From Schizochytrium sp. TIO01 (Eukaryota > Sar > Bigyra > Thraustochytrida > Thraustochytriidae), in assembly GCA_004764695.1 (NCBI GenBank), contig SMSO01000037.1, forward strand, positions 542,247-606,246: DNA of 64,000 bases, written 5' to 3'. Shown piece after piece: positions 41,455-52,106 of the stretch. Every line of letters begins with the position of its first letter. Within the stretch, counting starts at the first letter, position 1. Below the pieces are notes generated by a model. The model saw only the letters and a program-made list of their open reading frames with translations, made no database searches and had not been told where the DNA came from. Both the position numbers and the translations under genes were made by a program.

Positions 41455-43791
41455 ATGTGTGGCATTGGGGTTGTGGTCTCCGCACTTGCCAGTGGCGATG
41501 CCGCTGCTGCTGTGAAAGCTTTGCTTCGTCGTCGGGGCCCAGACTTTTTTGGCGAGCACAACGTTCGTATTTGCAATACCGATGATGCAGCAGGGCTGCA
41601 ACTTAGCATCTTGGCAGCGGTGCTTTCTATGCGGGAGCCGCTCTTTGCTCAACCATGCAAGATCATGAATAACGAAAGCTTTGTCGCATATAACGGCGAG
41701 GTATACGAAATCGATGATGCTTGCATCGCAGGCAAACCAGACACGCCAGAGGTCGTGCGTTTGGTGGAAGGTGCTTTGTGTAGGGATGGCATTGACCACG
41801 ACGCAATAATGTTCGATGGAGGCTCTAATCGTGAGATGGAGATGTTGGGCGAGGATGGTGGCGATCTTGAGCGCCTTTCAAAGGCGCTCTTGCGTCTGAA
41901 TGGCCCATGGGCAATTATTGTTTGGGATGCACGCCACCAAAGACTGATCTTTGCTCGTGATCCGCTGGGCCGACGAAGCCTCCTTAGGTGGCATGGTCAA
42001 CCAGGTGACTCGACTGCGTTTGGAATCGCATCAGTTGCTCCCAAAGGCGCACAACGTTGTCATGAATTTGAACCATCAGGGTTGTACGTTCTTGATGTTG
42101 GAGCTTTGGCTGTTGCTGCTGCTGTTGCAACAGAGACTGAAAATCAAGATGAAGATCCTTTTATAAATCTTCGTCACTTGCCTTTTCCAAATCGAATCGA
42201 ACCGCAATCGATTGATGTTACGATGCAAACAGCGGAGGCTAGTCCTGATGTCTTAATGCAGAGTGCGAATGTATTACTTGAATCTCTACGCAAAGCTGTC
42301 CGTCTTCGCGTGCAGTACCATTGCGAAGGAGCGGTGGGAGTACTGTTCTCAGGGGGTGTTGATTGCACAGTGTTAGCTGCTCTTGCACATTCATACCTGC
42401 CATTGAGTGAACCTATCGACTTATTTAATGTGTGTTTTGAGGCTCCGCACCATCGGTCACCGGATCGCATGTCAGCATTGGCTAGTTGCTCTGAATTGCA
42501 ACAAGCCTTTCCGGAGCGCAAGTGGAATTTAGTATGCATTGACAATGACGACAGTGATCTAGTTCGAGAAGAATCCCACATCATCTCTGTCTTATGTCCT
42601 CGTACAACCCATATGGATTTTAATATTGGGTCCGCACTATGGTTTGCTTCAAATGCCAAGGGTTACATTGCCGAGGAACCCGATTTTCATGATATTCCAA
42701 AACATAGCGTCAAGGAAGCAGAAAGCATCGCGGAACTACGTATGAAAGCTTTGCTTGGTCAAGATGAACACGAAAAAGTTAAAGGCAAGAAGCAAAAGAC
42801 TCACTCTCAAACTCATGGGGAATCAGATGGAAACGTTGTGCAAGACGTACTCCAGGTTTCCAAGAAAGATTGCTCGTTGAAGTGTGCTGGTTCGCGGTGC
42901 CGAGGTGGAGAGCACCTGAAGGCATCTTGTGCACATCAGTCGTGCGCTACATGCTGCAAAATGCACCAGCGCGCGGACTCTGCGGCTGCGCGATGTGGAC
43001 CCCATAAGCTCGCGAAGGACAAGGATGCTGCGCGAAAACGTCGTCGCCAAGGCGAACTAAGCGAAAGGGCGGAGTTAAAGGGACAAGCTGAAACAAAAAG
43101 TGAGTTTATGGATGAAAGATCAGACGAGGGACTTAGTAAAGAGAGCGAAGGGTGTGCAAGCAAAAGGACTCATCCGAAGGAGTTGTGCGGCGTTCCTCGC
43201 GGTGATGGTAGTAATGACAGCGTGGCTGGGGCTACATCATGCAAAGAAAAGCATATATATTGCTCACCGGCACGAATACTATTAAGTGGGCTTGGTGCTG
43301 ATGAACAACTCGGAGGCTACGGAAGGCACAGAGTGGCATTCACAAAGGGAAGCTGGGACAGTCTCCGTGCAGAGATTGAGGGTGATATTGCTCGTCTGTG
43401 GCATCGCAACCTCGGTCGCGATGACCGTTGTATTTCTGACCGTGGTATGGAGGTACGGCACCCGTTTTTGGACGAAAATGTGATGAAAACCATTGCTTCA
43501 CTACCCTTTCGCCACGTGATGGACCCCACCCTTCGTGAGGGAACCGGGGATAAACGCATCTTGAGGATGATTGCATGCAAGCTTGGGCTTCCGGGTGCAT
43601 CGGGTTTGGCCAAGCGAGCCATCCAGTTTGGTACGAGAATTGCGCAAGTGTCTCGTGCGCATGCACCAGGCAGTAACCGGTCCTACGATCCTTCTGCAGA
43701 GTACGTTCTGCGAGGGTCTATTGAAGGAGCTGGTATCGATTCTTCTGCTAATGATGTGATTAGCGCTGCAAAAGATCTCGCAAGTCTATGA
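41455..43791 (+). CDS. ASNSD1: ASNSD1-type asparagine-synthetase-like protein
   Basis: A 778-aa protein with a class II glutamine amidotransferase domain (1 to ~215) and an asparagine-synthase ATP domain. Cys2 is present (MCGIGVVV), with RRGPDFFGEH, AYNGEVYEID and WDARHQRLIFARDPLGRRSL. The PP-loop is VGVLFSGGVDCTVLAALAHS (~293). The C-terminal half (ARILLSGLGADEQLGGYGRH, NLGRDDR, VRHPFLDENV, KRAIQFGTRI) matches ASNSD1, a conserved relative whose reaction is not settled. Between the two halves, residues ~405-600 are inserted. At ~472-519 they contain a Cys/His cluster (CSLKCAGSRCRGG, then CAHQSCATCCKMH and CGPH) that resembles SHI/LRP1-type zinc fingers, followed by a Lys/Glu-rich stretch. The start is fixed by Cys2. 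It overlaps the convergent hydrolase gene by 6 bp. Confidence 0.9.
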   Translation: MCGIGVVVSALASGDAAAAVKALLRRRGPDFFGEHNVRICNTDDAAGLQLSILAAVLSMREPLFAQPCKIMNNESFVAYNGEVYEIDDACIAGKPDTPEVVRLVEGALCRDGIDHDAIMFDGGSNREMEMLGEDGGDLERLSKALLRLNGPWAIIVWDARHQRLIFARDPLGRRSLLRWHGQPGDSTAFGIASVAPKGAQRCHEFEPSGLYVLDVGALAVAAAVATETENQDEDPFINLRHLPFPNRIEPQSIDVTMQTAEASPDVLMQSANVLLESLRKAVRLRVQYHCEGAVGVLFSGGVDCTVLAALAHSYLPLSEPIDLFNVCFEAPHHRSPDRMSALASCSELQQAFPERKWNLVCIDNDDSDLVREESHIISVLCPRTTHMDFNIGSALWFASNAKGYIAEEPDFHDIPKHSVKEAESIAELRMKALLGQDEHEKVKGKKQKTHSQTHGESDGNVVQDVLQVSKKDCSLKCAGSRCRGGEHLKASCAHQSCATCCKMHQRADSAAARCGPHKLAKDKDAARKRRRQGELSERAELKGQAETKSEFMDERSDEGLSKESEGCASKRTHPKELCGVPRGDGSNDSVAGATSCKEKHIYCSPARILLSGLGADEQLGGYGRHRVAFTKGSWDSLRAEIEGDIARLWHRNLGRDDRCISDRGMEVRHPFLDENVMKTIASLPFRHVMDPTLREGTGDKRILRMIACKLGLPGASGLAKRAIQFGTRIAQVSRAHAPGSNRSYDPSAEYVLRGSIEGAGIDSSANDVISAAKDLASL

Positions 43792-44697
43792 GCGAAAGAA
43801 AGTGTTATAGATTTGATCGTAAACCCACGGAACTGGCAGTACATGACCCTTTTCGTGCTGCACGGTTACCCCCCCCATGACTCGTGCTAGCTCACGGCTC
43901 CGTTCAGCATAGATCATGCGGTCGAGTTCGCTAAAGACATGCAAAGATCGGTGGCCCTTTGCAACCCGCAAATCAGCTCCCTTGAACGGGTACCCTGAAC
44001 AGACGATGCTAATGTCAAACTTCAAATTGTGTTTTTTCTGAAATTCCTCGGAACTCAGTAGGCCCACGAGACTTGCGCCCTGGCTGTACCCAAGTACCCC
44101 GTCGAAAGGTCCAAACTCCTCGAGGGCTTTGGCAACCACCTCTACTGAAGTTTCGAGTCCTGCGCTGGGGTCATCATCCTCGCCATACCACCACGCCCTC
44201 GTAGAGCATGGAGTGCCCCGAGGCCGGGCGGGTTTCCGCCTTAGAGATTTGTTTGCTCCTAAATTCACCTGTGCCTCCACCTCATGCGGAGATTCAAGTG
44301 CGATGAGCTCAATTTTTTCGCCACTAATGAACTCTACTTCCACAAGTCCACGGTCAACTTGTATGATGGACTCTTTGAAGTCGTTCTTCAGGTTGTTGTC
44401 TGTCTCACTGCTGACATTCCCGAACCGGTGTACAGTCCGCTCGACCTGGTCCACCCGCACTCGGGTGCTGCTCACCATCGTGGTCGCATTGGAATTTTCG
44501 AGTGAAGTCTCGTCGTCCAAGTCCTGCGTGGACAGCTCAGGGTCTTGAGAGGAAGAGTAGGAGGTTGGAGCAGACGCTGCGGTTATGGGGCCGGCGTTGG
44601 TGAAGTCCATGCCGCCCTTGGCGAGTTTACATCCTGCCAGCTTCTCCGCAAACCGGCTGGCACTCTGGTACCTCCCGTGTAGCGCAAGTAGACGCAT
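43786..44697 (-). CDS. FSH1/OVCA2-type serine hydrolase
   Basis: A 303-aa alpha/beta hydrolase of the FSH1 family (OVCA2 in animals), probably an esterase/thioesterase; the substrate is unknown. It starts RLLALHGRYQSASRFAEKL. The nucleophile elbow is GVLGYSQGAS (Ser near residue 205), followed by VCSGYPF, SLHVFSELDRMIYAERSREL and EKGHVLPVP, which supply the presumed Asp and His of the triad. The family is usually ~220-240 aa. Here residues ~30-165 include an acidic, Ser/Thr-rich insertion between the first strand and the WWY segment (TRAWWYGEDD). The start is an ATG. Its last six bases overlap the end of the ASNSD1-like gene. Confidence 0.87.
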   Translation of the reverse strand: MRLLALHGRYQSASRFAEKLAGCKLAKGGMDFTNAGPITAASAPTSYSSSQDPELSTQDLDDETSLENSNATTMVSSTRVRVDQVERTVHRFGNVSSETDNNLKNDFKESIIQVDRGLVEVEFISGEKIELIALESPHEVEAQVNLGANKSLRRKPARPRGTPCSTRAWWYGEDDDPSAGLETSVEVVAKALEEFGPFDGVLGYSQGASLVGLLSSEEFQKKHNLKFDISIVCSGYPFKGADLRVAKGHRSLHVFSELDRMIYAERSRELARVMGGVTVQHEKGHVLPVPWVYDQIYNTFFRS

Positions 44698-46301
44698 TGT
44701 TGATCGGGCGAGACGTCCGGCTGCCGGACTTTAGCTCTCACGCCTGCTCTGTCCTTTCTTCGTTAGATGGATTGATCGTCTTTCATTCATTCATTCATTC
44801 ATTCATTCATTCATTCTTTCATTCTTTCATTCATTAGTTCATTAGTTCATTTATCTTCCTTTATAGAAATGAATCCATGATTGTTCATTTGATTTCATTA
44901 ATAGAAAGGTCATTTTGTATGATGTTTTCTAAAACTTGAGATTCATGTCTTATCAAAACAACTCATTCAATTTAGATCATGCATCATATACATTGGGCCC
45001 CGGCTCAGTTTTCATACCGATTGGGCCTCGAGTTTAGTTGACTGCCTTAGCGAGGTACTCAGGTACGTACTTCGTTGAACATATAGAACTAACTATCTAG
45101 TGTTTAATTATGCTTGTTTGCTTGCTTGCTTGATTTGGATATAATTGAAAGCACTTCAAGCTTTTCAGAAGCTCGTAAAGTGCTGAAGATCAGCACGCCG
45201 TGCAAGGGTTCCAGCTATTGGAGCAGGGTAGCTAGTTGAATCAATTTATGTTATCATAACGCGAGCCTAAGTCTGATAGTCTGATGCACAAATCCTCATG
45301 ATACGAGTGTAAACATCCATATCAGGCATGCATTCATTCGCTCAGGTAATCCGCCGGCTGGACAAGCGTACTAGTGAATTTCCGCAACATAAATCACCGC
45401 TGGTTCCTCTTGAAGAACTGCCCTCGTTGCGTCCTAGTTGCTCTTGACTTGGTTCTCTCCGAACCAGCATGCTTTTTCTAAACCCTCTGATCTCGGCGGA
45501 AAAAAGCTTTTTTCAGTTTTGAGTGAGTGAGTGAGCGAGTGAGTGCAATACTTTAGGTTTAGGTGGTAGATCTCCACTCGTGCTGCATGGAATCAGGCTG
45601 TGTTGAACCAGCGCTAGTAACATACACTCGGATAGTCAGGGACCTTAGCTAAGCTATTCGTGTTACTGTGCAAAAGCTCAGGAACACGCGCAAGAAGAAG
45701 TAACATACGTATTCCAAGAATTACATCCTGGAACCTCCATGAAGAGTAACCCGACAAGCCTACCTGTAGAATTCATCACCTCGTGTCAGTGGTCTCGTCC
45801 TCGTCCCCGGCCTGCTTCTGCGGCTTCTTCCTCTACTCACCGTCATCGTCTCAGTCATCGTCGCACCCATCGTGGCGCAAATGCTCGATTACATTTGTCT
45901 CCAACCACATTCATTACCAACATATGTTGAGATTACGCCAACTTCAACCACAACATAGGAAGAACACCAACAAGAACAAGCAGCAGAGACTTGCCTCTCG
46001 AACCGAGAGCACTCAAACGCAAAACGCCCACCTCAGCAACATCGGTTGAGGTATTCGTTGCCAGCAATCAGCAAACATCTGCCAGCCCAGGTCAGCTTCT
46101 TCTCCTTCTTCAAGTCCAGTCTCGCAGTTGTCCTCGTCGCTGCTGGGCCATCGCAATCTCCTCGAGGCGCATTCTTTCCATTCCATCTGCGAAGAGAGCA
46201 CCAAAAACTTGGGTACCTACCTATAGATAGATAACAACAACAAACAAACCAACAAACAAACAAACAAACCAACAAAAAGGCATCGGCAGACCCCGAACAC
46301 C
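44698..46301. other. 1.6-kb intergenic region with microsatellites
   Basis: Contains the (ATTC)n array at 44782-44833, GAGT/GCTT short runs near 45120 and 45525, and a CAAA-rich run (46228-46279) just before the next ATG that is probably 5' UTR. A perfect 7-bp inverted repeat with a 3-nt loop lies at 45180-45196. No gene was seen. Confidence 0.55.
44782..44833. repeat. (ATTC)n microsatellite
   Basis: A tandem ATTC run with a few TTTC variants at its 3' end, about 90 bp upstream of the hydrolase start codon. Confidence 0.93.
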
Positions 46302-48549
46302 ATGGCCGCCGCCCGCCTGCTTGCGCTCGATCTCCTCCGCGCGCCGGCGCCGGCGTCCACGCTGCTCGTGTACACCCCTGGCATCGCCTCCTCGCGCGTG
46401 GGCGCCAAGAGCGACGCTTTCCAGGCCCTAGGTACGAGAATTCCACGAGCGGAGGACCCGCGAGAAAGCAGAAACAGAGAGCGCGAAGAGAGAAAGAGAG
46501 AAACAGAGAAAGAGAGAAACAGAGAAAGAGAGAAAGAGAGAAACAGAGAGACTAAGAGAGAAAGTGCTAAGGAAAACTAAGGGAGAAAGCAAAAGCGCCC
46601 AAAACTCAAGAAATACGATGAATGAATCAGTGAATGAATCAATGAATGAATCAATGAATGATGAATGAATCATCAATGACAACAACGCAAAGCAGTCTAA
46701 GCACAAGCGAAGACAGCCAGTCCCGTTCTCTCTGCGTGCGGAGGAACAGCCGTATTGTTTTGCCTGACCGCTGCCAGCTTCAAAGGGAACAGCGGACATC
46801 TGCCCCAGATGTAATGCAGCCAATATGGGCGCAAGGACCAGTCGCCACAGACCACGCTGGCGCCGCGAATTCGCATTTCTGCTCTGAGCGGCGCAACGAC
46901 ATTGGCATTGCGGCCGCCAATACTCGAGCAGGTCGAATCAAGGTAGCCGAGGGGCAGGCAGCGTTTGTGCATAGTTCTTGGGTGACCAGGCGTCCCTGGC
47001 TAGACTGAGCGATTGAGCGGGTGAGCGAGTGAGTCAGTGAGCTAGCTCTGTAATTGCTAGCTGTAATTGCTAGCTGATCTAATTATTAGGAAGCATACTT
47101 GTCGTGGCTCTCTTCGCAATCTGAAAGGGAGGACCTAAGAGAGCGATGATCGCCTGAAGGCACTTACTTGCCCTGCTCGAGACGCCCTGGAACGAACTAG
47201 TGTCAAGCTTGTGACTGGATTGCATTGCATTGAGTTTGGTTGGAGTTGAGGGTGGTGCTTGCGATGTGCTGTGCTTATCTTACAACGATGGGTTTGTTGT
47301 CCTACGATTGCACAAGAGCATGCATGCGCTGGGCCAACGTGGCAATGAGGAAAACTGACCTTTATTGTTATACATGTGTGTGTTTTATATTTATGCGTAT
47401 GTGCGGTTTAACGATCACAGCGGAGAAACTATCGTGGGATTTTGTGCGGTATGATCTCGTAGGTCATGGCGAATCCGAGGGCAGCCTGATGGACCTCAGT
47501 GTGACTGGCACTCTGCAAGACTTGCAACAGATCATCCGCGATACGCAGCGAGACGAATCGCAGCGTCTGTTTCTAGCCGGAGCGTCTTTTGGAGGTTACA
47601 TTTCCTGCCTGGCTGCGCGCGAGATGCGGGCCTCCGAGCGGGTCGTAGGACTGGCCTCGCTAGGCGGTGCATACTACGTACGTTTCTTATAAATGGGTTC
47701 CTGAAGAAAGAAGGGGTTGCGGATGCAGTGATTCTATAAAGGAGGAAAGCACGAGGAACCACCAAGGACGAAGTCAGTGATCCTCGCTTAGGGACGGCAA
47801 TTCGCGGAATGTGTTGTGCGAGCTAAACATTACGATTTGATCTGGCTTGGACTTGACATGGGGGGACGGTGGTGAACAAAATAAACGGAAATAGCTCCGT
47901 TAGTTCTGATACATTCTGAGTTCTTCCGGGAATATAATATATATATATACACGCATAATAAGGTAGCGCATAATACAATGATTGCTGCCATCGATGGTCC
48001 TTGAGCGTGGTTACGGCATATGCAGACGGGTAGAAGACAACGTAGAAAGGTATAGGGGATGACTAACAAATGCGACTTGATTCTATTGCTCGGCCATAGT
48101 TCCCAAAACATATGAGTAAACTGGCTCAGCGTGACGCATCTTCAGTAATCTTGCCCTCCAACTACGTTGACGGCGGTGAAATTGTACTTAGCACGAATCT
48201 TGTTCAGGACGCTCAGGATTACCCTTGTGGAAAAACCCTGGGCGCTCAGATGGACTTCCTTCCCATGTATATGCTGCACGGCGAGGGCGATGAGGTGGTT
48301 TCTGAACCTGACGCATCCGCATTCTTTGACGCCTACGTGCAAGCGACTCTCGAACACAGCGCTCCTCGTGGTGTATACCAGGTTGTTGCCGCTGATCAGG
48401 GTGGGGACCACCGTGTTTCGTCCCCTGAACCCCTTGCACGATTTGTTGCTGCCATTGGATCACAGTTCGGAAAGAAGATCACTCCTTCTGATATTCAACA
48501 ACAGCAGCAACACCACCAGCCTATGCAACAACAGGTATCCCATGTATGA
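46302..48549 (+). CDS. ABHD10-like alpha/beta hydrolase (3 exons)
   Basis: Reconstructed by splicing: exons 46302-46431, 47421-47677 and 48100-48549 (837 nt, 278 aa). The introns are 989 and 422 nt, with GTACGA and GTACGT donors and CACAG and CATAG acceptors. The spliced product reads LLVYTPGIASSRVGAKSDAF, FQALAEKLSWDFVRYDLVGH, GHGESEGS, and the nucleophile elbow LFLAGASFGGYISCLAARE, then MYMLHGEGDEVVSEPDA (Asp) and DQGGDHRVSSPE (His). This order and the small size fit the ABHD10-type thioesterase/esterase group; the substrate is unknown. The tail is Gln/His-rich. Exon 1 is strikingly GC-rich and follows a CAAA repeat in the presumed 5' UTR. Intron 1 contains GA-rich and TGAA repeats. Confidence 0.82.
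46472..46672. repeat. GA-rich and (TGAA)n repeats inside intron 1
   Basis: AGAGAAAGAGAGAAAC-type purine repeats at ~46472-46565 and TGAA/TCAA tetranucleotides at ~46617-46672. Both fall wholly within the first intron of the hydrolase gene. Confidence 0.85.
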
Positions 48550-49929
48550 GTAAAGAATAGTCTATGACTCTGCGACCGATGCAGATACACTCTTGAGGAA
48601 AAGAAAACATTGCACAATTGTATAAAAGGGTCTCTCTTTATATCTCGCTCATTATCTAAGTTTAGTATGGCGCAGCATTTCTGTGCCCATTTTTTTAAAG
48701 ATTCAAAATTCATTAAGTTTGCAATTCCCATTAGGCTTGCTGTCACACTGCGATCTGTAGAGTTAGTTGGGCGTTTAGACGTGAGGGGTGTGTGTGGGTA
48801 GTTTGCGTTGCTTGCTACTTTTGCCTTTTTGGTAAGTCTTCGTTCATTTCTCTTTCTCTCCACAAGTTGGTTATTGCAGAGTTGATCTTGGTTTCTCGCT
48901 TGTGTTAAATGCACATCTATGTATCTTACCCAAAGCCCAACTTTACCAGAACCCCCCTACGATGTGTCATATAACCGCGCTTCATCTTCGTTGGTTTAGC
49001 TGTGTATAATATACAAAAATTACAAAAATTAAATAAACCAATCTATTCAGTGTGTACCTGGTACTTTTGCGAACCATACTAGAATATCCTGGCTTGCTTA
49101 ATATTTTACAAACGCACTTGAAAAACTCGTATTGTTAGGTTGTAGAAGACCTGAGCACTGTAACATTTAAACTTGGACCTTGTTCTATCCCCGTCTTTCC
49201 GGTTTTCGTCGCACATAACATCACAGAGCATCGACAACGCCCTGGTTGACTTGGCGCGTTTTCCCTCATTCAGCCACCATGATATCTTGACGTTAGCTTG
49301 CCACTTCTAAATGGAGTGAGTCCCGTCGCACAACGTCTCCGTTCTCCATCCTATTTTCTAGTTTTGGCACGCGCGTGACGCCTGAATCGTAAGGCCTTCA
49401 CAACGCCTTTGCACGCGCCGATTTTCTCGCAAACCTTTTTTGCCTTCTCCGGTATTTCTTCTTATCATGTTCTCTCCGGTGACGAATGGAAAATCGAACA
49501 AGAGGATATTCGCCACGAAGATAGAGAACTCAAACGGTACAGGCCGACTGACTGCTCTTTGCCATAGCTAGTTGAGGTTACCGGCTGGAGGCCACGAGGT
49601 TCTTCCGGGCCATGCCCAATAAATAAACAGTCCATCGAATAGTGCCTTCTGCAAAATCCAGGCAAGCTAGCTCTTGTCCATGGTTCATCCCAGAGTCGTC
49701 CTAAATCCTTTCCTCGCATCTGCATAAGCACGGATGGACATAGACGGAGCCTTTCGTGCACAAATATCGCTCATTCTCAGAGTTGATTAGTCATGATCCA
49801 TCCCTTCAGACATTGGTCTATAATTCGTGCATTTCAAGGGAGCGCGTGGCGCGCCTTCTTGTCTCTTCAAACGGATTGGATGTCATCCACATCATATCGC
49901 TATGCCTTCGTTCGACCTTTATCTTCGCC

Positions 49930-49930
<1 letters not shown>

Positions 49931-49965
<35 letters not shown>
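49931..49965. repeat. (CT)n dinucleotide microsatellite
   Basis: About 17 tandem CT units without interruption. Confidence 0.97.
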
Positions 49966-49970
<5 letters not shown>

Positions 49971-50999
49971 GAAAGGCAGAAAGGATTTCATTTCTGACTT
50001 CTTCTATACTGCTCGTACATTCATGAAACAAGATAGAAGCTTGCAGCACTTAGAAACGAGAATCATCGCAGCCGTCAAACGATGAGAAGGTTTTCACTGA
50101 CCCCCGGACGCTTCAGCAGTGTCCCGTCCCTTGTGCTCTCTTGGTCTGTCTCCGTCTTTTCCTTCATCCCCGGAAATCATAGGCGCTTAGTTCTTCAAGA
50201 GTTAATTAGCTAAGCGCAGAAGTCGAGCAGCTTTCGAGACGCCAAGACAAGAAACCAGACATCAGCAGCGCAGAGCGGTTTCCACGACTGTCTTCGAGCG
50301 TCGAAACCTGCAAAGCGGCATTGCAAACACGTGTGTTCTCGCAGACTGACTATGGCGGTCTCTCGCTGGGGACAGCGCGAGTCTGGTCTGCCAAAGTCTA
50401 CTAAGAGTAACTACCAGCCAATAGGAGTTCACTGGCAAGTTGGAGAACAGAGACACTTTTCCACCCGCTTTTCTAACTTATATTTATTATTTACTTGTAT
50501 TGAATACATTTCATTTACCTGATCGATCTCATAAAATGGAAGCCAAAGATGGCTTGTAAAACGCCTTTCCTATTATTATAATAAATATTATTGATTAAAA
50601 TAAACATTTTTTAAAAAATAAAAATTAATAAAGGGAAACAATGCAATAGAGAGAAGAGAAGAAGAATATAATGGAACCAGCACTATTGAGAAAGCAAGGA
50701 CGGATTTTGCGACCTGATTCGAGTGGTGCTAATACAGAGAGTTTTTTGGTTTTAAAAAAAAAAGGTATTTTCTCCTAGGTAGGCCCTTTATAATTAATAG
50801 TATTCTCGGCAAGAAAATGAGATGTAGGGACTTTGAAGCGGAGATAGGGAGATTGAGCTACAGATATAGGCCGAAGATGCTCTGCCTTGGCCTGACTTGG
50901 CCTTGTTAAAAGCATCATGTACTGCCATCAATGCGTATGACAATGCGTATGAATAGGGCCGGAAGTTTGAGTTCTCGATTCTGCTCAGTCCCCTGCCTC

Positions 51000-51002
<3 letters not shown>

Positions 51003-51038
<36 letters not shown>
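51003..51038. repeat. T36 homopolymer
   Basis: Thirty-six consecutive T, followed by an AT-rich stretch. The true length is uncertain because long homopolymers are error-prone. On the minus strand it would read as a poly(A) tract, so a retroposed tail is possible. Confidence 0.9.
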
Positions 51039-51042
<4 letters not shown>

Positions 51043-51190
51043 AGAAATAGAACAAAAACGTTTTTATAATCTATACATGTTTAATTAATTAAAAAAATGC
51101 TTTTAAAAAATGCCCATTATCTTCCCCACACGCGATAGTGAAAAATGCCTTGTATTCACGCCAGTCAATCACAACTATTTCTTGAGCTCA

Positions 51191-51220
51191 TTATTCATTC
51201 ATTCATTCATTCATTCATTC
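51191..51220. repeat. (ATTC)n microsatellite
   Basis: About seven ATTC units; related runs (ATTC/ATAC mixtures) lie at 51471-51523. Confidence 0.93.
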
Positions 51221-51898
51221 AAGCTTGTTGAAGTCAAGAAGCCATCACAGGCATCTATCTTCTTGGCCTTCATGATTTCCAGTCTGCCACTCAGAAGGAG
51301 CTTACTCAGTCAGCTGTCGCGGTTGCAATTCCAATTCAATGACTGAGCAAGGTAGATAAATCAATAAATCAATATGAGGAAGAGACACTGGCAGATGAGT
51401 GCTACTGCGTCTGCCGAGAGAAGGTTGTTTGTTTGTTGGTCTGCCAAACCACCCACACTCAGCGATAATTCATACATTCATTCATACATTCATACATTCA
51501 TACATTCATTCATTCATTCATGACAAATCATTAAAGTAATCAACTATAGAAACGGAATAAGAGAGCTACAATTCTCTTCCAATCTCGACATACTATGTGA
51601 AGATTAAAATAAAGACCTCTATTACTTTCTTATTTCAATCTTAATTCTTCACAACCAACACAGGGCTATATAGAATTGCTATTTTTAATTTTAAAAAATG
51701 CTTTTAAAAGAAAAAAAAGGAAAAAAAGAAGGAAGGCAGTCAATCATGGTGAAAGAGAGGGCAGATAAAGGGGCGAAAGAAAGGCCTTGAAACCAAACGC
51801 AAAGATCTTCGCTCGTTCAACTTGAAGCTCATCCGTCGAAAAGCGACGCGTGTCTGTGCAAGTGCCGCTGTTCAGACACGCACGGAGACAGACAATAA

Positions 51899-51932
51899 GT
51901 CAGTCAGTCAGTCAGTCAGACAGACAGACAGT
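51899..51932. repeat. (CAGT)n/(CAGA)n microsatellite
   Basis: Five CAGT units passing into three CAGA units: a compound tetranucleotide array. Confidence 0.9.
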
Positions 51933-52055
51933 CAAGTCCCGCGGAAACTAGGCTTTCTTCACGCTCGACGCCTTCAGAGCGGGAACGCAAAGCCGAGCCT
52001 AAGCACGCTTCCTCAAACAACGGTCGCTACAACTCAAACTCGAAAAAGAGTCAAC

Positions 52056-52106
52056 GAATGAATGAGTGAATGAATGAATGAATGAATGAATGAATGAATG
52101 AAAGAA
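52056..52106. repeat. (TGAA)n microsatellite
   Basis: About eleven TGAA units, the reverse complement of the ATTC arrays; a mixed ATTC/GATT run follows at 52376-52434. Confidence 0.93.

Noticed and set aside
46432-47420. Open frames within this interval, including one across the GA-rich repeat
   Set aside because: The interval is best explained as intron 1 of the ABHD10-like hydrolase because its removal joins the family motifs in phase.
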